A stretch of DNA of 64,000 nucleotides from an uncultured Clostridia bacterium (GCA_948805675.1 CAQIBN010000007.1:31850-95849); one strand, 5' to 3'. Positions 9,409-21,024 are shown, counted from the stretch's first letter. Program-made: numbers and translations. Notes: generated from the letters alone by a model not told the origin.

Positions 9409-11221
9409 TTATCCTCTTCTTGCTTCTCTTTCTCTTGTTTTTGTATCTAAAGTTTTCTTCCTTAATCTAACATTTTTAGGAGTAATCTCTACAAGTTCAT
9501 CTTCTGCAATAAATTCGATAGCTTTTTCAAGTGACATTTGAAGTGGTGGAACTAAACGAAGTGCATCATCAGAACCTGAAGCTCTTGTATTTGTTAAATG
9601 TTTTTCTTTACATACATTTATAGCAATATCTTCATTTCTTGAGTTTATACCAACAATCATTCCTTCATAAACTTCTACACCTGCACCTATCATTAATTCT
9701 CCTCTTTCTTGTGCATTGTATAATCCATAAGTAACTGATGTTCCTGCTTCAAAGGCTACTAATACTCCTCTTGTTCTTGATGATATTTCACCTTTATATG
9801 ATTCATAACATTCAAAAATGCTATTCATTGTTCCACTACCTTTTGTATCTGTTAAGAATTCTGTTCTGTATCCTATTAATCCTCTTGCAGGGATTTTGAA
9901 TTCTATTTTTGTATGACCAGTTTCAGCAGGTTCCATATTTACCATTTCTGCTTTACGTCTTCCTAACTTTTCTATAACAGTTCCTATTGCTTCATCTGGT
10001 ACATTAACTACTAATCTTTCCATTGGTTCACATTTAACTCCATCAATTTCTTTAAATATAACTTTTGGTCTAGATACTAATAGTTCAAAACCTTCTCTTC
10101 TCATTGTTTCTATTAATACAGATAAATGCAATTCTCCACGTCCGCATACTTCGAAACTATCTGCTGAATCTGTTTCTTTAACTCTTAAACTTACATTTCT
10201 TTCTAATTCTTTCATTAATCTATCACGAATATGTCTTGATGTAACAAATTCTCCTTCTTTTCCAGCAAGTGGTCCATTATTAACACTAAATGTCATAGAT
10301 ACTGTTGGTTCATCTATATCTACAAAAGGAATTTTTTCTGGATTATTAATATCACAAATTGTATCACCAATATTTATGTCTGCAATACCAGATAATGCAA
10401 CAATATCTCCAGCTTTAGCTTCTTCGACTTCAGTTCTTTTAAGTCCCATATATGTAAATAATTTTGCAACTTTTCCTCCGAACATTTTTATCTTGCTTAC
10501 AAATTGCAATAGACATTCCTGCTTTTATAGTTCCTCTTTCAACTCTACCAACTGCTATTCTTCCTAAATATTCATCATAATCTATATTAGATACAAGCAT
10601 TTGCATATCTCCATCCATATCACATGCTGGTGGGTCAATTTGCTCAATAATTGTATCAAATATACAATGAACATTATCTGTTTCATCTTCTAAATGCATT
10701 TTTGCAATACCATTTTTAGCTGATGCATATATAACTGGAAAATCTAATTGTTCATCATTTGCATCTAATTCTATAAATAATTCTAATACTTGGTCTACTA
10801 CTTTTAATGGATTTGCACCTGGTCTATCTATTTTATTTATAACTACAATTGGTTTTAAATTTAACGCTAAAGATTTTTTTAGAACTTCTCTTGTTTGTGG
10901 CATTGGTCCTTCAAAAGCATCTACTAATAATAAAACACCATCAACAGTTTTAAGTACACGTTCAACTTCTCCACCAAAATCAGCATGTCCTGGTGTATCT
11001 ACTATATTAATTTTTACATCATTATAAATAACTGATGTATTTTTAGAAAGAATTGTAATTCCTCTTTCTTTTTCAATATCACCTGAATCCATTACTCTTT
11101 CTGCCACTTGTTCATTTTCTCTAAATATATGGCTTTGTTTTAACAAAGCATCTACTAATGTAGTTTTACCATGGTCAACATGGGCAATTATCGCTATATT
11201 TCTTATATTCTTATTATTCAT
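9409..11221 (-). CDS. typA: Ribosome-associated GTPase TypA/BipA, one +1 shift
   Basis: Translational GTPase acting on the ribosome; 603 residues once the +1 site at residue 248 is passed. G motifs are AHVDHGKTT, DTPGHADFGGEVERV and NKIDRPGA. The second part carries EF-G-like domains and the TypA-specific C-terminus (GRGELHLSVLIETMRREGFE; ASGSDDALRL). The two halves join as KQDKNV-G-GKVAKLF. Without the shift the frame ends 13 codons later. The ATG chosen gives MNNKNIRNIAIIAHVD, typical of the family; an ATG four codons upstream is possible. A TGC GGA CGT GGA string at the CGRG motif is read in frame, so CGT is used as Arg. Confidence 0.93.
10477..10480 (-). other. +1 shift site in typA, GTT CGGA
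   Basis: Zero frame reads CGG AGG AAA and stops soon after; skipping C gives GGA GGA AAA GTT, continuing TypA as GGKVAKLF. Confidence 0.92.
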
Positions 11222-11313
11222 TTTAAAATACATTCCTTCCTTCACCTTAAAGATATACTTAAAAATAGAAATTATGTATATCTTTTTTACTTTTACTATA
11301 TTAAAAAAATTTA

Positions 11314-12414
11314 TTATACAGATTGTTTATATTCATTACTAGTTCCTTCTAGTTCTCTTATTGACAATTCTATCTTTCTAGTTTCTTTATCAAGCTCTAT
11401 TATTTTAGCATTAACTTTATTACCAATTTTTAATTCTTCATCTGGTCTTGCTATTTTCTTTTCACATATTTGTGATATATGTACTAATCCTTCAATTCCT
11501 TTTTCTAATTGAACAAAAGCTCCAAATGGCATTATTTTTACTACTTTTACACAAACAATATCACCAATATGATATTTTTCATCTATTTTATCCCAAGGAT
11601 TTGGTCCTTTTTTCTCATATATCAGCATAAGTCTTCTATTTTCTTTGTCTGCTTGTTTTATTCTTACTTCTATTTCCTGATTTATTTTTAAAATCTCTTC
11701 TGGTTTTTGGTTCCTTCCCCATGCCATCTCTGAAATATGCAAAAGTCCTTGAACTCCTAATATATCAACAAAAGCACCATAAGTACTTATACTTGTAACA
11801 GTTCCTTTATATACTTTTCCCTCTTCAACATTATCCCAAAATTCTTTTAATTTCGCTTCTTTTTCTTCTTCTATTACATCTTTTATTGAACCAATTATTT
11901 TTCTATTTTTATCATTATATTCAATTACTCTAAATCTTACTTCTTTATCTAAATAATCACTAATAGTTTCAGCTCTTGTAATTCCAGATAATGATAATGG
12001 AATAAATATACGAATCCCTTTATAAGTTGCAATAAATCCATTCTCATTTACCTCTGTTACTTTTTCTTTAAATATACATTTATGATTCACTTTACTTTCA
12101 AACTCTTTTTTTGCATGCTTAATTTTAGATTTTTTATATGATAAAACAACATTACCTAAACCATCATTTAATTTTAATACTTCTGCTGTTATTCTATCAC
12201 CTGGTTTAAATTCTTCTAATGGATTTGCATCTTCATCAAATGAATATTCACTTTTTGAAATTATTCCATCTGCTTTATATCCAATATCAACAAAAATCTC
12301 TCCATTTGAACTTATATTAATAATTTTTCCTGTGACAGTATTTCCTTCTTTTATATCTTTTAAAGACTGATTAATAAATTCTTCAAAACTTATATTATCT
12401 TCATATTTTTCCAT
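11314..12414 (-). CDS. S1-domain RNA-binding protein (ribosomal protein S1-like)
   Basis: The 366-residue protein has four S1 domains: about 22-95, 105-175, 190-260 (GKVYKGTVTSISTYGAFVDILG, GLLHISEMAW) and 280-350 (GDIVCVKVVKIMPFGAFVQLEKG, GLVHIS). Four-domain S1 homologs replace the six-domain proteobacterial S1 in Clostridia. It lies just upstream of typA and downstream of the cmk-plsC fusion, matching the common cmk-plsC-ispH-rpsA neighbourhood, here without an IspH domain. Only a weak GGAG precedes the ATG. Confidence 0.85.
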   Translation of the reverse strand: MEKYEDNISFEEFINQSLKDIKEGNTVTGKIINISSNGEIFVDIGYKADGIISKSEYSFDEDANPLEEFKPGDRITAEVLKLNDGLGNVVLSYKKSKIKHAKKEFESKVNHKCIFKEKVTEVNENGFIATYKGIRIFIPLSLSGITRAETISDYLDKEVRFRVIEYNDKNRKIIGSIKDVIEEEKEAKLKEFWDNVEEGKVYKGTVTSISTYGAFVDILGVQGLLHISEMAWGRNQKPEEILKINQEIEVRIKQADKENRRLMLIYEKKGPNPWDKIDEKYHIGDIVCVKVVKIMPFGAFVQLEKGIEGLVHISQICEKKIARPDEELKIGNKVNAKIIELDKETRKIELSIRELEGTSNEYKQSV

Positions 12415-12601
12415 AACACAAAAACTCCATTCGAGTAATTTTTTCTCACATCTTTATTAATCCTAAAAATCATTATATTTTAAAAGTCACATTTTAGTAT
12501 AAAAACTTATTTTTTGAGATTTTTAAAATATCTAATTTTATTAAATTGTGAGAACTTATTTATATAGGTAATTCCCCACCTTAATGGTTCAATATTATAT
12601 C

Positions 12602-13915
12602 TTAATTTTTTTCATTTGTCAACCTAATTATGTTATCCATTATTTCTTTTGTTACCTTATTTAGTACTTCTTTATTTTTTTCTTTTCCATAATACTCACT
12701 AAAATCTAAAGGTTTTCCATAATTCAAATAGACTTTTGTAAAAGGTTTAAACGTTCCTTGTATTCCTATTGGTATTACCTTTGTTTTAGTTCTTAATGCC
12801 ATAAAAGCTGCTCCATTTTTTGCATCTAAATTTTTTTCCATACCCTTTCTTGTTCCTTCTGGGAAAATACCTAATATCTCTCCATTTTTTAGGGCTTTTA
12901 TAGACCTTTTCATTGCTTCAATATCATTTTTTTCTCTATTTATAGGTATAACATCACCTATATGTAAAATCCATGAGAACAATGCATTTTTAAACATACT
13001 ACTTTTACACATAAATCTAATAAATCTATTAGATGATGTTATTACTGCAATTGCGTCCAAATAATTTAAGTGATTTGCACATACAATGTAACTGTTTTCA
13101 TCTTCTGGAATTCCCTTTTCTCCAATATTTTCTATTCTAAACATAACACGATATAAAAAATGTGCAAAACCTACAAAGAACTTTCTTTCAAATATTTTTA
13201 ATTTTGTATTTGGTCTTTCTTTATATATTTTTTCTTCTAAAATAATTCTCTTTTTCTTTTCTTTTACTATTTTTTCTATTTCTGTTACAACTTGATTTAT
13301 ATTTTTTTTACTAGAATCTATAACAATGGCATCTTTTGCAATTTTTAGAGCACCATATTGTCTATTTTTATCATTTTCATCTCTAGCTTTCATATCTGCT
13401 AAAACTTGTTCATATGTAGATTCTATATTTTTTCGTGTATTTTGCTCATATCTTCTTTTAGCTCTTTCTTCTACATCTGCATCTAAATATATTTTTACAT
13501 CTGCATTTGGAAATACAACAGTCGTTATATCTCTTCCTTCCATTATTATATCTTGCGATTTTGCCATATTTCTTTGTAATTCTACTAATTTTTCTCTAAC
13601 CTCTTTTATACTTGATACTGGTGATACTATTTTAGTAACTCTATTTGTTCTTATTTCCTCACTTACATCTTGTCCATTTAACAAAACTATTTGTTTATTT
13701 TTTGTTTCTTTTAATTCTATTTGCATATTATTAAGTAATTCCATTATTTTTTCTAATTCATTTAGGTTAATATTTTTATTAAGCATTTCTAGTGCAAGAC
13801 ATCTATACATTGCTCCAGTATCAATATTAACAAGCCCAAGTTTTTGTGCCAAAATTTTTGTTACAGTTCCCTTTCCGCTTCCAGCTGGTCCATCTAAAGC
13901 TACTATAAAAGCCAT
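12602..13915 (-). CDS. cmk-plsC: Cytidylate kinase / 1-acylglycerol-3-phosphate acyltransferase fusion
   Basis: A single 437-residue frame joins two enzymes. Residues 1-215 are CMP/dCMP kinase (P-loop DGPAGSGKGTV, NIDTGAMYRCLA, IIMEGRDITTVVFPNADVK). Residues about 240-437 are a PlsC-type acyltransferase with the HX4D motif in CANHLNYLD, the substrate motif FPEGTRKG and VIPIGIQGTFKP. In most Clostridia these are separate adjacent genes. The linker is rich in K/E and the stop of cmk is simply absent. The P-loop uses AGC GGA, an out-of-phase CGG read normally. Confidence 0.93.
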   Translation of the reverse strand: MAFIVALDGPAGSGKGTVTKILAQKLGLVNIDTGAMYRCLALEMLNKNINLNELEKIMELLNNMQIELKETKNKQIVLLNGQDVSEEIRTNRVTKIVSPVSSIKEVREKLVELQRNMAKSQDIIMEGRDITTVVFPNADVKIYLDADVEERAKRRYEQNTRKNIESTYEQVLADMKARDENDKNRQYGALKIAKDAIVIDSSKKNINQVVTEIEKIVKEKKKRIILEEKIYKERPNTKLKIFERKFFVGFAHFLYRVMFRIENIGEKGIPEDENSYIVCANHLNYLDAIAVITSSNRFIRFMCKSSMFKNALFSWILHIGDVIPINREKNDIEAMKRSIKALKNGEILGIFPEGTRKGMEKNLDAKNGAAFMALRTKTKVIPIGIQGTFKPFTKVYLNYGKPLDFSEYYGKEKNKEVLNKVTKEIMDNIIRLTNEKN

Positions 13916-13926
13916 AAAATCCTCCC

Positions 13927-14775
13927 TTATTCTTTATTTCTTTGAACATTAATTCCTTTTGCAAAAACATCTATTTTTTGAGTATTCATTGTTGTTAATC
14001 TTTCTATTTCCTTTTTGCATTTTATTTTAAATTCTCTAAGTTCTTTTATTATATTAACTCCATAATTTATTATTACTTCCATATAAATATAAGGTCCTGC
14101 TTCTGTTTTTTGAACTCTTATTTTAGATATTTTATAAATGGCATCATTTCTTATTGCTAAATATTCAATTATTTGTCTAAATACATTATCTGATATTGTA
14201 AAATTACCTAAATAACTAAATGTAGGTCTTATTATAGATTTTTCTGCTATGTATGGGTCATTTCCTTTTCCTTTTGATTTAAATATTTGAAGTGGGTCTA
14301 ACATATATCCTGAAAAATCTTTTTTTATTTCAAAAGTAGGTACTGGTATTACATGTTTTCCTTCAGTTACACGAATTCTTCTTGCTTTTTCCATTTCTTC
14401 TTCTGTTGCAACATCATTTATATATATAGTTTTTGATATTTTAGGTAATCCTAAATTTCCAGCTATTTTTTCTACCATACCATCAGAAGTACCTAAAATT
14501 AGTATTCCATCTGGTTTATATTTTTTTATTGCTTTTCTTATTTCTTCTTTTTCCTTTTCTTTAATGAATAAAGCATGTTTAACAGTTTCTATTTTTGTTG
14601 GTGCCTTTTTTGCAGAGTTGCCTGCAATTACTGCATTATCTTTAATTAATAATCCATCATCTATAATATAATTTATTCCATTTTCGTTTGCAACCATCTG
14701 AGCTCTATAGCTTTTTCCTGTTCCAGATGGACCTACAAAAGCATATACTTTCATATTATTCATATTATAAATCAT
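13927..14775 (-). CDS. P-loop protein with C-terminal Asp23-like region
   Basis: The 282-residue protein has a Walker A motif at the start (AFVGPSGTGKSYRAQ) and ILILGTSDGMVEKIA in the middle, then a C-terminal domain (about 185-282) that resembles the Asp23/Gls24 fold. This combination is seen in clostridial conserved hypothetical proteins of unknown function. GGGAG lies six bases before the first of three in-frame ATGs, which is the one chosen. It sits 11 bases upstream of cmk-plsC, so co-transcription is likely. Confidence 0.6.
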   Translation of the reverse strand: MIYNMNNMKVYAFVGPSGTGKSYRAQMVANENGINYIIDDGLLIKDNAVIAGNSAKKAPTKIETVKHALFIKEKEKEEIRKAIKKYKPDGILILGTSDGMVEKIAGNLGLPKISKTIYINDVATEEEMEKARRIRVTEGKHVIPVPTFEIKKDFSGYMLDPLQIFKSKGKGNDPYIAEKSIIRPTFSYLGNFTISDNVFRQIIEYLAIRNDAIYKISKIRVQKTEAGPYIYMEVIINYGVNIIKELREFKIKCKKEIERLTTMNTQKIDVFAKGINVQRNKE

Positions 14776-14802
14776 TGTTTTCTCCCTTATATAAAAATAT
14801 TG

Positions 14803-16303
14803 TTAATTTGTCTTATTTAATATAGAAATAGTAAAATTAAGATTTTTGTATGAAGAATTTATTTTTTCAGGTTCTTTTACAATTTGTATATTTTGTTTTT
14901 CTTTTAACTCATCATAAAGTGCTGTACTTCCATCATCTATAACAATAATTCTTCCCTTAATATTATCTAAAATAGATAAATCTTCTACAGTTTCCATTTG
15001 TGGTGCATATGCTTTATATGCATCTTCTACAGTCCAATGATATGCATTAAAATAAATTTGCTTATTTTCTGGATATTTTATAGCAAATATTGAACCTACA
15101 CCTATTTCTCTATATATAAATATGTCATCTTCTTGTATATTATTATCAATAATTTTTGTTATTTTTTGATTGCTTTCATTATAGTTTTCTAAATAAAATT
15201 TATAAGCATTTATTCCAAATAACATAATTATACAACTTGCCAATATTATAGTTATCCATTTCTTTTTTTCTAATGAAAATATGTAACTAACAGCAAATAT
15301 AAGTAGTCCAATCATAGGTATTGTATATCTAGTTGTAAATATATCTGTTTTTATAGATAGTATTAATGAAACAAATATTACTCCAAAATACACAATTAAT
15401 CCCCATATGCATACTTTTATATTTGAATCTTCTTTTCTCTTTGTAGCTATTTTTATAGCTACATAAATCAATACTATACTTGCAAATATAAATATACTTG
15501 TTTTTAATATTTTTGATTCTATCATTCCTGTATAATTAAATGTTAGTATATCGAATAAAATATCTGGATATTTTATTTGTATCCAAAATCCATTAGACAC
15601 TCTAAGTGCTTGTTTTAGAAATACTATTAGACCGTGGTATAAATAATATTATTTGAGTTATTCCTGTAATTAAAAATTCCTTAATATACTTCTTATTTTT
15701 TATTGTATATGCAAATAACATAAGATTAATAATTCCTATTGTCATCATTGCAAAATAGTGTGTATATGCACTTAACAAACTAAATATAGCAAATAATATC
15801 CAATTCTTTTTATTACTTTCTTTACTAACTATTCTATATGTATATATTCCTGTTAATGTTACAAATACTCCTGCCCACGAATACATTCTAATTTCACTAC
15901 TATATAATAGCATTACTGGTAAAAACATTGATAAAAAAGAATATATAATACCAGTTTTCTCTCCAAAATCTTTTCTAATATGTGTATACCCTAAAGCACT
16001 TAATACTATCATTCCAAGTATTGAAAAAAATCTTAGTGAAATTATACTATTTCCTGTAAATAGTGTAAAGAATTTAGCAAAAATATAATAAAATAATGGA
16101 TGAACATCTGTTGCTCCAATTCTTACTAGATCTATAAAATTATGATTTACTAATCCTAAAGTATATGTTTCATCAAACCATATATTTGTATGTAGTCCTG
16201 CTAAAATCATAAAAATAGCACCAATAGCTATAACTATTATATGTATAATTTTCATATTTTTTCCTGCTTTAATTAATTTATTATTATCTTCTATTTTTTG
16301 CAT
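14803..16303 (-). CDS. Membrane glycosyltransferase, PMT/ArnT-like, one +1 shift
   Basis: Spliced through the site at residue 224 this is a 499-residue multi-TM protein. The first loop carries HTNIWFDETYTLGLV followed by DVHPLFYYI, the acidic motif of GT39/GT83-type lipid-linked sugar transferases (usual form WxDE, HPPLYY). The C-terminal ~150 residues form a soluble extracytoplasmic domain with an INSSYKNLNF end. AAGGAG is eight bases before the ATG. Without the shift the protein ends 9 codons after CGG, in the middle of the TM domain. Donor and acceptor are unknown. Confidence 0.78.
15631..15634 (-). other. +1 shift site in glycosyltransferase, CCA CGGT
   Basis: Skipping C joins ILFIP-G-LIVFLKQAL, keeping one continuous TM helix and loop. 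Gene length is 3n+1, as expected for one extra base. Confidence 0.88.
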
Positions 16304-16591
16304 TATCTTTTCTCCTTATTTTGTAATTTATGTTATTTATTTACACATTCTTTAGTATTATAACACTATTGTAATTATTTTTCTATTATTTATGATAAAA
16401 AAATATAGTTTATAAAAAAGTATATAATTTATTTTTATATTTTTACACTTGTAATATAAATTCATTTGAAATTTATTACATAAAAATGGACTCTCTATGT
16501 TAAACTTATTTTATTGTTTCCAATATTAATATACTAAAATCGAAAAAAAATAGGATGCATTTTATAAATAACATCCTAATTTTTATAACAT

Positions 16592-17824
16592 CTATGAAAC
16601 TTCATTTATTTTTATATCTCTAACATGATTAATCTTTTCCCATTTAGTTTCTCTTTTAAATAAACATTTAAAATTAATTAATAACCATGAACCTAAAAAT
16701 AGAGGATATAAAACCAAACCTTTAATCATAGGTTTTATTGGCTTTTTATCTAAAATCATAATAATTATTGCAGTAAATATTGGTAATAAAAATGTTGGTA
16801 ATAAATATCTTAAACAGTTAATAACTAAATCCATAGTTGACATACCATTTCCAAAATACATAACAAAATTTAGTATTAATAAAACTATTGTTAAAACAAA
16901 CATTGGTATACTACCAAGCATATATAATAAACCATCAAAATTCATTAATGTTTTATGTTCTTTTACAGCTGCTGCTAATGGTTTTGTATATTCTTTTAAA
17001 CATTGCATATGTCCAACTGTCCATCTTGACCTTTGTGACCAGCTTTGTTTAAATCCTACTGGTTGTTCATCATATACTATTGCATCTGTTGCCCATCCTA
17101 ACTTTTTACCAGATATTATTGTTTTTAATGAAAATTCAATATCTTCTGTAAGTGTAACTGTATCAAAACCATTTGTAGGTTTTATTAAATCGAATTTAAC
17201 CATAAATCCAGTACCATTAATTAGTGGTGATAAACCTAAATTATATCTTGCTAAATGATAAAATCTATTCATTGTCCAATAAAATATTGCATATCCTGCT
17301 GATACCCAACTATCTGTTGGATTTTTTATATCTCTATATCCTTGAACTACTTCTTCACCTTGACATAGTTTTTTATTCATATTTTTTATAAAGTTAACAT
17401 CAACTATATTATCTGCATCAAATATACAAAATGCATCATATTCAGCATTTTCTTCTATTTTTTGTTTTAAAAACCAATCTAATGCATATCCTTTAGTTTT
17501 ATGTTCTTCATCAAATCTTTCATAAACTATAGCACCAGCTTCTTTTGCAACCTTGGCTGTATTATCTGTACAATTATCTGCTATTACATAAATATCAAAT
17601 AATTCTTTAGGATATTTTTGTTTTTTTAAACTTGCAATTAAGTTTCCTACAACTATTTCCTCATTATGTGCAGGTATAATAGCCATAAATCTGTTGTTTT
17701 TCTCTTCAATAATAGGTTTATCTTTTAACTTTACTAAAGAACATACACTTACCATTAATTGATATAACCAATATATAGTAACTATCCATACTAAAGCTTG
17801 TTGTAACATATATAAATATTCCAT
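16592..17824 (-). CDS. Processive family 2 glycosyltransferase (BcsA/IcaA-like)
   Basis: The 410-residue membrane glycosyltransferase begins with a TM helix. The GT2 domain contains IIPAHNEEIVVG, a DxD-type FDADN, TLTEDIEF (ED of the TED motif) and the QxxRW motif as QRSRW. Three TM segments follow. These motifs mark processive beta-glycan synthases such as poly-N-acetylglucosamine or hyaluronan-like synthases. The substrate cannot be read from sequence. It is followed 290 bases later by the other glycosyltransferase. Confidence 0.85.
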   Translation of the reverse strand: MEYLYMLQQALVWIVTIYWLYQLMVSVCSLVKLKDKPIIEEKNNRFMAIIPAHNEEIVVGNLIASLKKQKYPKELFDIYVIADNCTDNTAKVAKEAGAIVYERFDEEHKTKGYALDWFLKQKIEENAEYDAFCIFDADNIVDVNFIKNMNKKLCQGEEVVQGYRDIKNPTDSWVSAGYAIFYWTMNRFYHLARYNLGLSPLINGTGFMVKFDLIKPTNGFDTVTLTEDIEFSLKTIISGKKLGWATDAIVYDEQPVGFKQSWSQRSRWTVGHMQCLKEYTKPLAAAVKEHKTLMNFDGLLYMLGSIPMFVLTIVLLILNFVMYFGNGMSTMDLVINCLRYLLPTFLLPIFTAIIIMILDKKPIKPMIKGLVLYPLFLGSWLLINFKCLFKRETKWEKINHVRDIKINEVS

Positions 17825-18172
17825 TTTTTCTCTCCTCTTTAATAATACTTTATATTATTAAAAATATACTTCATATATTATTATACTATTTTATTTTATT
17901 TTTGCAACTTTTTATGATTAATTTCTAGTTTTTTCATCATTTTATTGTTCACAATTACTTAAAAGTACATACTAGCCAAGCAAAAGTTTATATTTTAAAC
18001 CAATCGCTTATGGTACTAAAGTATAACCTTGTTAAATCCTATAATATGTGGTATAAAACAAATTCACACTACTCATCTGCCATTCTTCAAGATTGCTTTA
18101 AATTTATAAATATATAAACCTTTGCTTGATGGTAACATTGTGTCAAAAAAAGTGCAAATTATTTCCAACTAT
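17825..18172. other. Intergenic stretch with no recognised gene
   Basis: No convincing frame or RNA. The part from about 17940 is less AT-rich than its surroundings and may be remnant sequence. Confidence 0.4.
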
Positions 18173-20307
18173 CTACTCTGTAATACAAATACTTTCATCA
18201 TTTTTTGCTTCTAAATCTTTCATACTTAAATTTATTCTTCCTCCGAGAATCTATTTCTGTAACTTTTACTGTAATTTCATCACCTACACCTAATACATCT
18301 TCTACTTTTTCTACTCTTTTACTAGATATTTTTGATATATGAAGTAATCCTTCTTTTCCTGTACCTAAATCTACAAAAGCTCCAAAAGGCATAATTCTTG
18401 TAACTATTCCATCATATATTCCACCTACTTCTATTTCTCTTACTATATCTTTTATCATTTTTAATGCTTTTTCTCCACCTTCATTATCTGTACTATATAC
18501 ACATACCTCTCCATTTTCTTCTATATCTATTTTTACACCTGTTTCAGCAATTATTTTATTAATCATTTTTCCACCAGGTCCAATTACATCTCTTATTTTA
18601 TCTACACTTATTTTTGTAGTTAAAATTCTTGGTGCATATTTTGATATCTCTTCTCTTGGTTTTGAAATTTGTTTTAACATAATTTCATCTAATATATAAT
18701 CTCTTGCAACTTTTGTTCTTTCGAAAGCTTCCTCTATTATATCATATGTCAAGCCATCTATTTTAATGTCTACTTGTATAGCTGTAATTCCATCTTTTGT
18801 CCCACCTACTTTGAAATCCATATCTCCAAAGAAATCTTCTAATCCTTGAATATCTGTAAGCATAACATATCTATCTGGATTTTGTTTATCTGTTACTAAG
18901 CCTGTTGAAATACCTGCTACTGGTTTCTTTATTGGAACACCAGCATCCATTAATGCTAAAGTACTACCACAAATACTAGCTTGTGATGTTGAACCATTTG
19001 AAGATAAAACCTCTGATACAACTCTTATTGCATATGGAAATTCTTCTTCTGATGGAAGCACTGGAACTAGTGCTTTTTCAGCTAATGCTCCATGTCCTAT
19101 TTCTCTTCTTCCAGGTCCTCTTGATGGCCTTGCTTCCCCTACACTGTATGATGGGAAATTATAGTGGTGCATATATCTTTTGCTATCTTCTTCGTCTATA
19201 CCATCTAGCATTTGTTCTTCACTTTTCATTCCAAGTGTTGCAATAGACATTACTTGTGTTTGTCCTCTTGTAAATATAGCACTTCCATGAACTCTTGGTA
19301 AAACTCCAACTTCGCAAGAAAGTGGTCTTAAATCTGTAAGTCCTCTTCCATCTGGTCTTTTATGTTCTTCTAAAATCATTTCTCTTACACATTTTTTCTC
19401 TAAATCGTGTATGCTATCTGCTATATCTTGTTTCTTATTTTCTGTTTCATCTTCTCCATATTTTTCTACAAAATATGATAATATATCTTCTGTAATTTTT
19501 GTAATATTTTCATCTCTTACTTCTTTATCTATAGCTTGTACATCTTTATACATTCTATCTTTAAAATTTGCTTCAATCTCATCATATACATCTTTGTCTA
19601 TTACAAAAGATTTATATTCAAATTTTGGTTTACCAATTTCTGATTGTATATTAGAAATAAAATCACATATATTTTTAATTTCTTCATGAGCTTTTTTTAT
19701 TGCTTCTAACATGCATTCATTTGGTATTTCATCTGCTCCAGCTTCTATCATTGTTATTTTTTCTTTTGTTGCTGCAACAGTTAATGTTAATCTTGAATTT
19801 TCTCTTTGCTTAACTGATGGATTAATTATTATTTCATTATTTACATACCCCACATTTACTGCTGCTGTTGGTCCACCAAATGGAATATCTGAAATTGAAA
19901 GTGCACAAGATGCACCAATCATTGCACATACTTCTGGTGAATTATCTTGTTCTACAGATAATACTGTAGCTACTACACATACATCATTTCTAAAATCTTT
20001 TGGAAATAAAGGTCTTAGTGGTCTATCTATTGCTCTTGATGTTAATATTGCTTTATCTGCTGGCTTTCCTTCTCTTTTTTGAAAACTTCCTGGTATTTTT
20101 CCGAACAGCATATAATTTTTCTTCATAATCTACTGAAAGTGGGAAAAAGTCTATTCCATCTCTTGGTTCTTTTGATGCTGTTACATTTACCATTACAACA
20201 GTATCTCCATATTTTACCATTACACTTCCATTTGCTAAACCTGCAATTTTTCCTGTTTCAATAGTTAAATCTCTACCTGCTAATTTTGTACTATAAGTTT
20301 TAAACAT
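18173..20307 (-). CDS. pnp: Polyribonucleotide nucleotidyltransferase, two +1 shifts
   Basis: 3'-5' phosphorolytic exoribonuclease of RNA turnover; 710 residues when both CGGA sites are passed. Two RNase PH domains (TGKIAGLANGSVMVKYGDT; RGQTQVMSIATLG, NFPSYSVGEARPSRGPGRREIGHG) are followed by a KH domain (VIGPGGKMINKI) and an S1 domain (GIVTRIMPFGAFVDLGTGKEGLLHIS). The first shift restores the invariant AVGKIPGSFQKREG. The second, near residue 688, restores the end of the S1 domain (EIDSGGRINLSMKD) and moves the stop codon 25 bases beyond the zero-frame stop. AGGAGA precedes the ATG. The order rpsO-pnp is the classical one. Confidence 0.95.
18242..18245 (-). other. +1 shift site 2 in pnp, TCT CGGA
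   Basis: Zero frame ends in a non-family tail (RRKNKFKYERF). Skipping C gives S-G-GRINLS, the standard end of PNPase S1 domains. Confidence 0.9.
20100..20103 (-). other. +1 shift site 1 in pnp, GTT CGGA
   Basis: Restores LYAV-G-KIPGSF; the glycine is invariant in PNPases from E. coli to Bacillus. Confidence 0.96.
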
Positions 20308-20710
20308 AAAATCTCTCCTTTTTTTATTTATATTTTGTACTTGAAATTAGCGGTAACCTCGATGAAATCTTTTTGTCTAACTTGTTTTTTACAAAGAAAA
20401 TTATTGAAACACTTTTAATATATAATGTGTTTTTATAATATACAAATTTCTTTAAACTAAAAACTTCATCCAAGCTACATACTAATTCAAGTAATTTTAA
20501 TTATTAATAATATTTTAAGCTTTTTTTAAAATTTAATTTTAGTAATTTTTTCTAAATTTATAATTTTAAATCTTTAACTTTTGTTACCTTTCAAACTTAT
20601 TTACATTTTTTTCACCTCACACCAGGCAAATACATTAATTAATATAATTGTTTATTTTATAAAATTTCAATTTTCATATATTTTTCTAAATATTATGACA
20701 TTACTTTTTA
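20308..20710. other. rpsO-pnp intergenic leader
   Basis: About 400 bases with no gene. AGGAGA for pnp is at the left end. Several weak inverted repeats could form the structured pnp leader seen in other bacteria, but I cannot assign a known element. Confidence 0.4.
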
Positions 20711-20750
20711 GAAAAAATGGACGCTTTTTGCATAAAGCTAAAAACGTCCT
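20711..20750 (-). terminator. rpsO terminator
   Basis: GGACGTTTTT / AAAAAGCGTCC stem with one bulge, followed by six T on the minus strand, ten bases after the rpsO stop. Confidence 0.75.
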
Positions 20751-20760
20751 ATTGTTTCTT

Positions 20761-21024
20761 TTATTTTCTTAATCCTAATTTTTCAACAATGTCTCTATAT
20801 CTTTGGACATCCTTTTTACCTAAATAGTTAAGTAAACTTCTTCTTGAACCAACCATTTTTAAAAGCCCTCTTCTAGAATGATTATCTTTTTTGTGAACCT
20901 TTAAGTGTTGTGTTAATTCATTAATTCTTTCTGTTAAAAGAGCGATTTGAACTTCTGGAGAACCAGTATCTTTTTCATCTCTTTTATAAGTATTAATAAC
21001 TTCTTGTTTTCTTTCCTTTGTCAT
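20761..21024 (-). CDS. rpsO: 30S ribosomal protein S15
   Basis: The 87-residue protein matches S15 end to end: DTGSPEVQIALLTERINELT, HLKVHKKDNHSRRGLL and the terminal SLLNYLGKKDVQRYRDIVEKL. It binds the central domain of 16S rRNA. GGAGG precedes the ATG by eight bases. It stands before pnp on the same strand, with its own terminator between. Confidence 0.97.
   Translation of the reverse strand: MTKERKQEVINTYKRDEKDTGSPEVQIALLTERINELTQHLKVHKKDNHSRRGLLKMVGSRRSLLNYLGKKDVQRYRDIVEKLGLRK

Noticed and set aside
20308..20710. Riboswitch upstream of pnp
   Set aside because: No known aptamer core can be recognised; the gene is not of a typical riboswitch class.
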